Source: Mya arenaria
Taxonomy: Eukaryota; Mollusca; Bivalvia; Myida; Myidae
Assembly: GCF_026914265.1 (NCBI RefSeq)
Contig: NC_069125.1
Span: forward strand, 23,982,966-24,046,965
Length of the DNA: 64,000 nucleotides
Reading direction: 5' to 3'
Both the position numbers and the translations under genes were made by a program. Position 1 is the stretch's first letter. Each line of letters starts with the position of its first letter. The notes below the pieces were generated by a model that saw only the letters and a list, made by a program, of their open reading frames with translations, was not told the DNA's origin and ran no database searches. Below, piece after piece: positions 25,491 through 37,254 of this stretch.

Positions 25491-28400
25491 ATCAACAATG
25501 AGCACCGCATTTAAGTTTATGTAAGAATGTTAATACGGATAGTTTCTTTGAAAATTTAATAATTAATACCTTTTCATCCGTTTGGAACCCCTTTTAACAG
25601 AAAAAGAAGACGAATGAACCACGTGATGTATAGAATCATACTCGACCAGGTATAATTATTATTCCATGGATAATCTCTATCGAATTGCATGATCCAAAGT
25701 AGTAACAAGAAGCATGTAAATATGAAATATCAATTGCTGATATCTAGTTCAAGAGATCCTTCACAGTATCCGAGTCAGATATATCAAACAAATAAACACA
25801 CATAAATTGCTTGTATTTCCAGCATTAAAAGAAATGCATGAAAAACAATATTTTGGCAATGATTTTGCTCCGTCGAAGATCTTGATCGCTCTGTAATAAA
25901 CGTATAATAAACTGTAAATTGACTTTATATAAACACTAATATCCTGCTGACTGATTTCCAAGAATATTTCAAACCCGAAATACGCAATATATATCGCGTT
26001 TTTATGCACAAACTCACACAGCTTCATCAGCGTCAAGTACGCTGTACATAAAACTATTGGGCATTTATTTTCTTGGATACTTTGAAATCATCGTCGTTCT
26101 TTTCAATAATACAATGAAAACTCAGGGACATTCTTAGTAGTTAAAATAAACAGGCCAAAGTCCTGTCTAGAAGGCTATGGTAAAAAAGAAACTGAACGAG
26201 AGACACATATCGTTCAAACAGATTTGTAAAGTATTTTGGTTTGACACGTCCAGAAATTGAACCCGGGAACTTCCGCAATCTTTAACAATCAAGATACCAC
26301 TTAAATTGATATGTTTTATTTACAGAAAAAACACCCATGTTTGGATAAAGTTCCTGGCCTGTTAGTCGAAGTAAGTATGGTAAGCGTCTTATCCATTTTA
26401 GTTGAGGCAGTCACCAGAACTGACGCATCATCAAGTAAGAGTATTACACCAAATACGTTTCTCATAGTAATGTTATATTGAAGAAAAAAATGATTTTTGT
26501 TACCTCCACCCCCCTAACATTAAAACGAAGATTTAAGCTGAAACGTTGTGGAAAAAAGTTATATATGCATAAACAATATGGGCAATATAATTCTTGGAAA
26601 GTAAGATTAATATATCTTCCAACAAAGGTGTGTTCACTCATTGTTTTGTTATCATAACTACTCACAGTATTTTCGTCAACATCTGCTTTATTTCCTATTT
26701 AGAAGTTGCTTGATTTATTTGTGCTTTACACGTCACTTTGGGGCAAATACGGATTTCTGTTTTAAATATCAACATTTTAAGTGTAATGGACAAGTTTGCA
26801 CTTGATTATAGAGAACAAAAAGAAAATTGAAAGTATAACACTCATATGATGAGATGCATCAAATACTGAAAACTATCCCTTTGCTGGAATGTTTGTATTG
26901 TTTGTTGTTGTCTTTATTTAATATAGTACTTATTATTCTAATTTCAGTAATTGTTCCGAAATACTCCGAACGCCTAGCAGTGAAACGACGTTGACCTCAA
27001 GAAGTACATAAAAACAAAAAATCTGATCCGTGCAGAATAAAGGCCGAAGGCGCTACTGCTTTGTGAAACATACGAGGAATACGTACATAGCACAGTGTGT
27101 TGACGGAAATAGTTCAGATGTTCCGGCTCCTATGATGTTTTTCATGGTACAATGATTGATGTTTGCTTTACCTAGTTTTGCAAATAACCAGATTCAAACA
27201 CGGAATGCTCTATATTCGTTTGATCAAAATTCTAAAATAAAACGTTTAGAACAATAAAAACATACCAACAAACGTGCATTTTTATTGCGTTATTAACGAA
27301 AATTGATTACAGTTTTTATTTAAGTTTAAGTTTAATTAACAAATCTATCATGTCCCTGAGATTCATTTTCACAGATGTGTGTAGCATTTTTATAACTTAA
27401 AATAGATTTTACAACTTTATAAGCAGGATCCTTTAAACAAAGTTGAATATTCCGTAAGCAATTTAAAGACAAGACCTGCAATGATAAATCAAAATAATAT
27501 CCAATACACTTTCACAATTTAACTGGCAAGTCGTTAGTTTTTGATATTTTCTTCCGGCAATTTTTGGATGAAGTTTCCTTAAACTAAAAACATTTTTCAA
27601 AAAAATCGGTAAGCAATTGATCAATTTAACCGGTAAGAGAGTGAAGCTCAATGTCTTTGGCATCTTCTCGTCCCAGATTGTCTATTAAAAAATGTCGATA
27701 GTGAATGCAATCTGAAAGCAGTGTGAGGGGATTCTTAAATAAGCATGAAGAAAAACGAATTAAAGCATGGCAAGCAGCTATATATGGTTTTCAATTACAT
27801 CAAAATAAACTTGTTAAGACTCCAGGAGTCTCATTTGCTGACACATAGATGAATACACTTGGTGAAACATGTCTTTAATTGATAAAAAAAATATTTTCAT
27901 GGGTGTGTTCACTCATTGTTTTGTTATCATAACTACTCACAGTATTTTCGTCAAAACCCATTTAGTAATTTTTAACTTCTTAGTATGAAATTAGAATTCC
28001 ACGAGTTTATGATATGTTTATTTAACTCGACTATCTGCACAGTGGATGGAAGAGCTCAATTCCAGGAAACTTGGCGAGTGTTCAAGTAACGGGTGTCGGG
28101 AAAGAATAAATCATTTATTTATAAAATCAAAACTACCTTTAAACGATAATTCAAAGAAGGTTTGATTAAGGGTCATTTAAGAATCAAGTATCGCCAATGC
28201 GATTTGCAATTTCACGCTATATCTAATGTAAACTTATGCAAGTACCTAACACCTGTGCACGCAAAACTTGCATAAATAGCATTATACAAGTTCATACAGT
28301 AACTACACGATTTGTAAATACACGTTTAACATAAATAATACACTATACACGTGGGCCTGAGCCCTTAATTGCAACACTTATGACAAAACGATATACATTT

Positions 28401-29037
28401 TGTAAAACTACAGGAAAAATTCCTCTAGGAAAAGCAGTCATCTTCTTTGTCTTGCACATGCATCAATACTATTCCTTTCTCACTAAATGTACAAAACTTT
28501 TGATGGTATTTCAGTAAAATATCTCAATTATGCGGAGCTCAAGCGCAACAAAAACAAGACAAGGCCACACACGGTTTTTTTTACGTTTTACATTGCAATT
28601 AATTAACAGATGTTCTCATCTGCGATTGTGTACAGTGAGTTGAAGACTAAGCCAGTTGAACAAACATTTGATGCAAAAAAACAACAGTTAGTAGCTTCAA
28701 GAAAAAAAATCTTTGATAGAGTAATCAAAATTTCTGTAAACGAGTGCAATAGAGAATTTCTATCTTATCTCTTTTTCAGTCCGAACCCAGTCCATTTGTC
28801 ATACGTTAAATGCCCCATACTTCTTCACCAATGTACCTTATTGTTCTGGTCTTTCAGCATCACGGGCTTTACATTAAAATATCGGTTAGCCGGTGGGGTG
28901 CCTTTGAAAAACATTTTCAGTGGTAGGCATAGCATTGTGGGCAACGAAACACATTAAACTTTCCATTGCTCTCCTCTTTTGCTGACCGTTCCAAGGCAGT
29001 AACTTCAACGTTTATTGATAAAGGATATTTGTATTCT

Positions 29038-29078
29038 TGCGCGGTCTGTCATGTTGATTTGTACGCTGTTTGTCTCTC
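29038..29078 (+). repeat. Single ancestral monomer of the 42-bp minisatellite
   Basis: TGCGCGGTCTGTCATGTTGA followed by TTTGTACGCTGTTTGTCTCTC is a 41-bp match to the 42-bp unit. Left flank ATATTTGTATTCTTGC and right flank GCCGCAGCATTGTGACTTTA match the flanks of the long array (22590 and 23370). It is one copy, not an array. Confidence 0.88.
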
Positions 29079-30682
29079 ATGGAGTTAGTGTTTAGCCGCA
29101 GCATTGTGACTTTAAAGAGGGTATTTGCTATAGTTCGCCTTCCGGGCTTGTAGTTTATATTGTATTCTATTCTTTCAAAATAAGTTATGAAAATTCTCTT
29201 AAAGCAACTGAAACATATTCTGATATATATTAACACAACACAATGTTTCAATGAATACATTTATCAAGGTGAAGCATACTTTTTGTTATAGAGCGATTTA
29301 TTTTCTTCAGTTTTAACACAAATTCCGAAAATGTCTTTTTTCCCTTAGAAATATAACTGAAATCACCAACATTTCAAATAATTACATGCCATTTCCTATA
29401 ATTAGTTCAATTTTGACACTCTTTTTAACACTTGATAATTATGTAGTGGATGATTGCCGTGAAAGATTAATGCCTGGTAAAATAACTCGTTGATTGCATT
29501 TAGCAATATTGAGTATACTTTCTCTCGTGTATAGAAACATTAGAAAAATTCAGCAGATTTCACTACGGTTCTGTAAACGACACGATGATTTTTTCGTCAA
29601 CATCAATCATCGTATTTATAACCTTGGATGTTTTGTCAATAAATACTCTCGCATATTTATTATGTGTTTATTTACTTATTTGTTGTCCTAAACAAAACGA
29701 AATAGCAAAAAAAGTAATATATTGTCATGCAACTCTTTCCTTTAACTAAACAAAGAATATACCAGTTGTCTCAAATGTCAAGTTTTGTCCGTTAAATACA
29801 CCATAAGCAATAATCCATAAAGAAGACTTAGAAGTGCATGGTAAAATGTCAGGCACTTTATTCCAAATTCTTTAAAACGATATTGACTAGACTGCGTGTG
29901 TGCCATGTAATATATGTCTGACGTTAAAGCCAAAGTTTATAGGTCGCCATGTACATGCTTGTAACAATTATTATAATACATTGGTTAAGATAGATGTAGT
30001 TGTATTGCTACTATTATCTGAACTTCAAACTGATCTGCAATCTTCCGTCATGATTTTGACAATATCACATAATCTTTAATAAGAAAAAGTTTATCAAAGT
30101 GATTAATGTTGGCAAAAATGATAGCTTTGGTTTAAAGTGTGTTCAATTCTCCTTAAACAAGAAGAAACACAGTACTTTTTATTCTATACAAAACCAAATT
30201 GAGTGTATAAACCCTCATTTGCACAGTCGATAAGGTTGCTGACTACCAACGCAGAGGTCCCTAATTCAAATTTTGTGGCCTTATGTACTTTTTCAACTTT
30301 TCTTTGTTATCTTTATATATATAGAACTAATTCAATTTCTATCCCTCTTTCCTATAAATGTTTTTTTTTTCAAAATTATCTGAATTATTCTCTATTTCAC
30401 TGTTAATACAAAAATTGCAGCTTATGTGGCTTTAAAGGTTTAAAGTTTTTAATATCTATGTCATAGATATTTCACCAGGAACACCTACATTGTGTGTGGA
30501 AAAATGTTCCTGGTTTGTGTTATATTTCCTGTAACAATACTAAATAAGAACAATTTCCCGAAGGTATTCGACTAAATTAAATCCAATGGGAAAACTGCTG
30601 CGTATTGTTCTACTCTGCTGGCGTCATATCATTACAAGTATCATTGTGCGACGTGAAAATGACTTCATTAAAAAACAGAGAC

Positions 30683-30856
30683 TTAAATGTATGCATGTAT
30701 AATAAAGGGGTTTCTAGTACTAGGTTTTGATCCAAGTGGTCGAATTTGATTCTCGTGGATTTTTGCAAATTAAATGTATGCATGTATAATAAAGGGGTTT
30801 CTAGTACTGGATTTTGATAAAAGTGGTCGAATTTGATTCTCGTTGATTTTTTGCAG
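30683..30856 (+). repeat. 87-bp tandem duplication
   Basis: TTAAATGTATGCATGTATAA starts at 30683 and again at 30770. Both units run through AAAGGGGTTTCTAGTACT and GTGGTCGAATTTGATTCTCG. It overlaps the left arm of palindromic MITE copy c. Confidence 0.92.
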
Positions 30857-30955
30857 ATTTTGATTTTAATCGGCGAGCTCTTAGTGATAAAGAAATCTGC
30901 AAAAATCCACCCAAGTTAAATACAACCTCCCGGATCAAAACGCAGTATTAATTAT
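30705..30955. mobile_element. Palindromic MITE-like element, copy c (left arm duplicated)
   Basis: The left arm (AGTACTGGATTTTGATAAAA, GGTCGAATTTGATTCTCG) is inverted relative to the right arm (AATCTGCAAAAATCCAC, CCGGATCAAAACGCAGTATT), with GATTTTAATCGGCGAGCTC in the middle. The 87-bp duplication has doubled the left arm. Confidence 0.65.
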
Positions 30956-32242
30956 ATTTTATGATATACCCATCATTTGCTTAGCCTTCGATTTGTAAAA
31001 TACATGAGCGTGTAAAAAACGCATCCAATACCATAAACAACAACAAGTTTTATTTAGAAAATACGTAAACATTTTTCAATAACTAAATAATTTACTTTCT
31101 GTGGGTATATAGATTGAGATAGATAAGAAAAAAATATGTACCTCCATTCTTGAAGTCTGATGATTCTTTTTAAAAATGAAATGCTGCTAAAACGTTCATA
31201 TCTTATAAAAATGTCACTTATTGGATCAATAGATAAGGCATCAACAATGAGCAACGCATTGCAATACATGTAATAATGCAAGCATGGACATTTCCTTTTT
31301 TTAAAAGAAGATAAACAAATACCTGTTCATCCGTTTGGAACCCCTTTTAACAAACAAAAGACGAATGGACCACGTGATGTGTAGAGTCATACGAGACTGG
31401 TATAATTCCAAATATAACCTCTAATTTATTGCATGATCCAAATTAGTAACAAGAAGCATTTAAACATGAAATCACCATTGCTGAATATCTAGAGCAAGAT
31501 ATTTATCCTTCACAGAAATCGAGTGAGTATAGATATATCAAACAAATAAACACATGTAAATTGCTTGTATTCCCAGCATTAAAAGATATGCATGAAAAGC
31601 AATATTTTGGCAATGGATTTGCTCGGTCTAAGATCTTGAACCCTCCGTAATAAACGTATAATAAACTGTAAATTGACTTAATATAAACACTAATATCCTG
31701 CTGTCTGATTTCCAAGGATATTTCAAACCCGAAATACGCAATATATCGCTTTTTGTGTACTAACTCACCTATTTTCACCAACTTCAGGTAAGCTGTTCGT
31801 ATTACTACAGGGCATTAATTTTGATATTGGATATTTTGAAATCATCGTTGATTTCAATAATACTTATGAAAACTACAGGGACATTCTCAGTAGTAAAAAA
31901 AAAACAGGCCAAAATCATTTCTAGAAGCACAAGGCTATTGTCAAAAAGAAACTGAAGGAGAGACACATAGAGTTCCAACATGTTTACAAAGTTTTTTTGG
32001 TATGACACGTTCAGAAATTGAACCCGACAACTTTCGCAAACTTTATTTATAACAATATTAATTTACTACTTTAATTGATCCGTTGAAAGTTATATAGAAA
32101 AGAACACGGGTACTGATATAGTGCCCGGCCTGTGAGCCAAAGTGAGTATGGTATGCGTCGTGTCCATTTCAGAAAAGGTAGTCGCCATTACACGAAATAC
32201 GTTCCTCAGTCATGTAATTCTGCAAAACATTTGTTGCTGATA

Positions 32243-33002
32243 CAGTAAAACTGCGGTCGATCGAACAAGCGGTCGTTCGAGAACAGGCGGTCCCTCGAGG
32301 TCGGAGCTTGGTCCCGAACATTTTTCCATCTATGTTCATATAAATTATACCTAGGCTCCATCAAAACCTAAACATGTCGAGGAGTCGAGCAATATAGTCG
32401 GTCCCAGGTACACAAATCATGCACAAAACCTTATGGCTCCCTCGAGGTCATAATTTCAATCTTTTTCCCGAACGCATGTTCCAAAATGAACAAACAATTG
32501 TGTTAAAATTTTCGCAAGTTGCAATGACAGTTGAAAGGCAATTTGATAAGGTGTGAAAAACCGTTTATCACTGTTTAAGGGCATTTGAGAAGATAACTAT
32601 GAGGAGATAATGACAAGTAGTTAATTGTGAGAAATGTAAATGAGTAATAAAAATACGAATTAACTCTACCATATCGATCCAATATCGGAATCTCTGAAAA
32701 GACTTTTTGTCACTTTGCTTTGCAATATGGCAATTTTGTTAAAATAAACATTTCTATTTATTCATTTATTGTTATTTCTTTTACATTCAGTATACGACAG
32801 CCTTTGAACATATGAGGGATTTCCACAACGCAACACATAATCGGTGTCTTAGTAAACAGTCGGTTTGATGACTTCAAACTTAAAATACACTGAAAGATAT
32901 TTCATAACAGACTGGAAAATTGAAATTCGGGTCGTTCGAAACATCGGTTCCCTCGAGGTTTTGGCTCTGTCTCCGGCGTCTCGAGCGATCGTAGATTAAC
33001 TG
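32243..33002. mobile_element. pogo-like (Tc1/mariner group) non-autonomous element, 760 bp
   Basis: The ends are inverted: CAGTAAAACTGCGGTCGATC on the left, and read inward from the right CAGTTAATCTACGATCGCTC. TA dinucleotides flank both sides (32241-32242 and 33003-33004). A 5'-CAGT terminus with TA target duplication is typical of pogo/Tigger elements. Internal sub-repeats (GGTCCCTCGAGGTC, GGTTCCCTCGAGGTTTTGGC) extend the inverted symmetry. No transposase ORF. The copy 1 paralogue (about 26440) lacks it, so it inserted after the duplication. Confidence 0.82.
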
Positions 33003-33806
33003 TATTCCCATCAACACCCGAACAACGTAATACTGATTTTTAAGAAATACTTTTACCCCCCCCCCCCCCAAATAAAAAGCTTACATCTAAGCTAAACCGA
33101 TGTGGAAACTAGTTATACTAAAACTGTTTTGGGAAATATAGTTCATGGAAAGTAATAATAATATGATCACCACCGAATCAGAAAGAAATATAATGACAGG
33201 AAATTGAAACACCTGCTTTATTTCCCATTTGGAAATTATTTCATTCACTCGTGCTTAAGACGTGACTTTGGGGCAAATGCGGATTTTTTATTTGATTTAT
33301 GAACATGTTAAGAGTGCGTTGACAAGTTTGCACTTAAATGATATCTGTTAACAAACAGAACATTGAAAGTATTGCTCTTATATGATAACTGTCGACAAAT
33401 ACTGAAAACTATCCCTTTTCAGGAAGGTGTGTTTTGTTGTTGTTTTCTTTCCTCGTATTTATATTTTTTAAATACTTTGAAACACCGACGTTGACCTTAC
33501 GAAGTTCATTAAAAACAAATCTCCTGTTCCGTGCAGATGGATGGCCGAAGCCGCTACTGCATTGTGAAACAAGAGAAATACGTACATAGCACAACGTGTT
33601 AACGGAAATAGTTCAGATGTTCTGGTTCCTATGATGTATTTCATGCTTCCATGATTGATGTTTGCTTAATTAGCAGAGTCAAACATGGGATGCTCTATGT
33701 CTGTTTTATCAAAATTATAAAACAAAACGTTTACAACGAGTAAAAAACCCAACACACGTGCAGTTTCATTACGTTATTGTCAACAATTTAATACAGTTTT
33801 TTATTA

Positions 33807-34048
33807 TCGGGCAATTATTACGAGATATTTTTTTATGATTTTATCAATCGGAAAAATATACTATGACATTCATTGATGAAAGCCCTTAACCACATCGACA
33901 TTCTGTTTTAGTGGACCTTTCCAGGGCGATAACCCCAACATTTACGTGTTTATAAATGTAATGTCAATCTCCTAAAACTATTTACAATATGTATGATAAA
34001 GCTTAGTCTTGTGTTATTTCAAATAACAAATTGTCTTTTTTTACGAGT
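33807..34048. other. Gene-free spacer
   Basis: Nothing recognisable between the end of copy 2 and the LINE fragment. Confidence 0.4.
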
Positions 34049-36175
34049 TAGTCCGGTGTCCGTCAATGTGAAAACTTGTCTCCTGTGTTGTTCTCATTAT
34101 TTTTGAATGATTTAAGTGATTTTATGTTGACTCAGTGTAATGGTTTACAAACAGCCTGTGATGATGTTGAAAAATACCTTAGTGATGATGATTTTATTGT
34201 ATTATTGAAGTCATTTAACTATTATTATACAGTTATTCTGGCTGAAAATAAGGAGGAATTACAATCCGCTTTGAACGCTATGTCTGAATACTGCCAGAGC
34301 TGGGGTTTACAAGTAAAACAGCTAAAACAAAGATAGTTATATTTTGGAAGAACAAAAGAGGACTAAGAAATATGCCAAATTTGTTTTTTGATGGTAATAA
34401 TATTGAACTTGTTGATAAGTTCTCATATCTTGGAGTTAAATTCTCTTATAATGGAAATTGAATGACACAAACAAGTATCTTATCAATCAATCTAGATAGG
34501 CTAGGTTTTCAGTTGTTAACAAGGCTCGTAAATAATATTGCCTACTGATATGCAGCTGAGTCTTTTTGAGTCAATTATAGCCCCTATTCTTATGTATGGA
34601 TCAGTAGTATGGGAATAAAAAACCTGGAATTAATTGATCGCTTGCTGTTTAAGTTTTGTAAACTTATCCACAACCTAAAGCAGTCTACTCCAAAATGTAT
34701 GGTATATGGATAACTTGGCATTTTATCAATTTCTGTACGTATTAAAAGTAAAATTATTTCTCATTGGTTTAATGTTGTTATGTCTAAACATTCGAAATTC
34801 TCATATATTACCTTGCTTAATATGTATGCTGACAACGTTTCAAATTTTAGCTGGATTCATTTTATACATACCACTTAAAATAGCCTTAGATTGTCAAACT
34901 TTGGGTTACATCAACATGTTAGTTCTCCAGTTGCTTTCAAAAACCTTGTTAAACATCGACTTCGTGGCCAGTATATTCCAAACTGTTTAAGCACAATAGA
35001 TCAATCAAGTAAATGTCTAAATTATCGCATCTTTAAAAAAGAATTTTCAATTGAAAATTATGTTCATGTATTATCCTCTAACCTTGCTCGAACTGTTATC
35101 ATAAACTGCCTATTGAAAAAAGAACATTTTTGAATATGGAAAGAAATAGTAGATCATGTAATTTATGCGATGTTAACCACGATGTAATAGATGATGAATT
35201 TCACTTTATCTTCCAATGTTCATTTTTCAATTCAGATAGAAAAAAATATATAATGACGCTTATTATAACAATAATCCTAACGCTTAAAAAATTGATCACC
35301 TTATGAATAGTACAAATAAATTATTTTTGTTAAGATTATCTTTACTCTGTAATATTTACACCTCAACTTCCATTCCTTAAATGAACTGCCTTTCGGCAAT
35401 TGCGTTCATCAACCGATGAACGCAACATCTTCGGATATGTTCGGATCGCAATTCATTGCATAACAATATACATGAAAAATATTGATACTGTTATTGTTTG
35501 TATTGTGTCAGCAGGTTCCGTAAAATATAAATCAACAATTTAGAAAGTATTATTTTTTAAATTTTAAATGAATAGTTGCCTAAAGTGTTTGAATTTTACG
35601 TTTAAAAGTGATTTCAAGTGGCTGATCTTTTCCCGCGTTATTGTGACGTCATTTCAAAAAATGCTTCCGGTTACAGTCGGGTCGTTCTATTTACAGAATG
35701 GGTAGGAAAGAGTTACTGCAAGGTTTTCTTAAATGAAGTGAAGTTTTTTTTAAACAATTATTGAATGAAATAATGAACTATTGGTGTAAATATAAGTAAT
35801 GAATTGCGGGCTTGATGTCATTATCGGAGATATGAACGCAAGTGTGCTGGTCAAAGTGTGTGGAGTCCGAAGGATTGCGTTCATACCCCGATAATGACAT
35901 CAAGCCCGCAGTTCATTCCTTAAAAAGAATAATGTCTTTGTTTAGATCATTTTTTATGCCAGTGTTCCTTGTTCACACTATATAACTTTATAATCATAAT
36001 AATTTGTCTCATTCTCCATCTTTGATTTTTTTTGTATATTCCATCTTACCCATTATCATTATCACTGACATTTTGTTTTAAAAATGTTTTAATGATGATA
36101 TTGTTTATTGCATTAATTGTTTTGTCAGATGCTAAAATTTAACCTTGACTAATAAAACTTTCAACTTTCAACAAC
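34049..36175 (+). pseudogene. Dead non-LTR retrotransposon (RT to 3' end), 5'-truncated
   Basis: Translation gives 'SPVLFSLFLNDLSDF' (34079 on), then 'TVILAENKEELQSALNAMSE' and 'LQVKQLKQ', then 'IELVDKFSYLGVKFSYNGN', 'FKFCKLIHNLKQSTPKCMVYG', 'FGLHQHVSSPVAFKNLVKHR' and 'CNLCDVNHDVIDDEFHFIF'. The order matches the RT palm, thumb and C-terminal Cys motif of LINE ORF2. The catalytic [FY]ADD box is destroyed: the sequence reads YYYTVILAE at that place (about 34220). Stops and frameshifts follow. The tail AAAACTTTCAACTTTCAAC at about 36157-36175 looks like its 3' end. A 535-bp foldback element splits the 3' part. Confidence 0.85.
35381..35915. mobile_element. 535-bp foldback element nested in the LINE tail
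   Basis: Flanked by TTCCTTAA on both sides (35373-35380 and 35916-35923). The ends are ATGAACTGCC and, inward from the right, TGAACTGCGGGCTTGATG. It has a strong hairpin at each side: TTGCGTTCATC-AACC-GATGAACGCAA (35400-35425), and a 43-bp-arm hairpin at 35798-35840/35875-35917 carrying GCGGGCTTGATGTCATTATC and its complement. No ORF. Superfamily uncertain: a TTAA-type or 7-8-bp target duplication would both fit. Confidence 0.82.
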
Positions 36176-36637
36176 TATGCAGTGATTTATCTTGACAAAC
36201 AGAGATGATCTCCGCCACCACGTCCTTAAATAGCTGAATGTCAGCTATATTAGTTAGTGTGTATGTGTGTGTGTGTGGGGGGGGGGGGTCTGTGCGTGCG
36301 TGCGTAAGTATGTGTATGTGTGTTTTATTTATTTGTTTAGCTTTTAACAGGTATTTACGCAATAGGTCATATAAGTTTAATTAAATAAAATTGTTTTCAA
36401 AGTTTTAAAATAAAAAAAATATTTTAAACGAAAGCGAGTTGAAATTGTTTTGACGTCACGTGACTTTGATCGTCATCACGTGATATGCATGGTGGTAGCG
36501 ATTACCTACAGCAAGGGAAGTAGCGAGTAGTTTGATGTTTTGTTTATTCCTTGTTGTGGTTTTGGTCCTTGTGCTTTTGAATCGTATCACAGTAGATCTT
36601 TGCTGATAGTCTTCTCCCTAAGGTTTCCACTCTATAA
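36176..36637. other. Gene-free stretch with GT/G-run low complexity
   Basis: Contains (GT)n followed by a 12-G run and GCGTGCGTGCGTAAG at 36258-36307, and a TTGACGTCACGTGAC motif near 36450. Nothing coding. Confidence 0.5.
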
Positions 36638-37060
36638 CGAAATGAACATCGTTAAATAACTTTGGTAATCTTAACCACAGAAAAAAGTTGGAGCTATTTT
36701 TGAAGCATGCTATCGTAAGGATTAAATTTCTAAACATCACCGATATCCAATTATTACTTTTTAAACGAGACAGAGATATATTGCTCCCTCCGGTGCATGC
36801 GAATGAATCTGGAAAATGACTTAATTATGAAACTCACTTGTAATATCCCTTTAATAGATAGCATTTGCCTGTTCAAGATAAATGTTCATCGTTCAAACTC
36901 AGACAGAAATAAGCACTTACTAGAATACATGATTCGCCGCAGATCTCGGTAGATGTTTTAATAAAATTATGAAACAGAGACGTTTTGAATGTATAAGCTT
37001 AGCAGTCTCGATTTGATTGAGCGTTTAAGATCACTTGGCTGTACAAGTACATTATATAGT
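36638..37060 (+). repeat. Paralogue of 17603-18030
   Basis: Shares CGAAATGAACATCGTTAAAT, CTATCGTAAGGATTAAATTT, TTATTACTTTTTAAACG and GCGTTTAAGA with the 17.6-kb block. The downstream match resumes at 37255 after a large deletion relative to 18031-19224. Confidence 0.85.
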
Positions 37061-37139
37061 AAATTAAATAAACACTTACAATATTATAGCATTAAGGTCA
37101 AATATACACACACACGCAAGCACGGACGAACGCACGCGA

Positions 37140-37169
37140 GCAAGCACACACGCAAGAATACACGCATGT

Positions 37170-37243
<74 letters not shown>

Positions 37244-37245
37244 CT
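37140..37245. repeat. (CA)n/(TA)n microsatellite
   Basis: CA-rich degenerate lead-in (CAAGCACACACGCAAG), a pure (CA)n run of about 60 bp from 37172, and a short (TA)n run. It creates poly-HT and poly-CV ORFs on the two strands, which are artefacts. Confidence 0.96.
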
Positions 37246-37254
37246 TGCTTTTCG

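Larger units (their letters stand above)
20701..27330 (+). repeat. Segmental duplication copy 1 (6.6 kb)
   Basis: Starts TTTAATTAACAAATCTATCA and is colinear with 27331-33806, which starts with the same 20-mer. Paired landmarks are CCCAGATTGTCGC (20842/27673), CCTCTAGGAAAA (21601/28421), TCGCCTACCGGGCTTGT-like (23410/29131), 'CATTTG..GACAAGGTCGATA' (23990/30220), AACCCCTTTTAACA (25587/31340), GACACGTCCAGAAATTGAACCC (26245/32004) and TTGGGGCAAATACGGATTT (26738/33268). It holds 42-bp and 57-bp arrays absent from copy 2 and lacks a ~340-bp block present in copies 0 and 2. No conserved long gene. Confidence 0.9.
27331..33806 (+). repeat. Segmental duplication copy 2 (6.5 kb)
   Basis: Colinear partner of 20701-27330 in direct orientation. 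It lacks the triplication and the 42-bp and 57-bp arrays, but has a private pogo-like insertion (32243-33002) and an 87-bp tandem duplication (30683-30856). The DNA across the join (ACAGTTTTTATTTAAG before 27331; ATACAGTTTTTTATTATCGG at the end of copy 2) is similar, consistent with unequal exchange between flanking similar sequence. No gene recognised. Confidence 0.88.
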
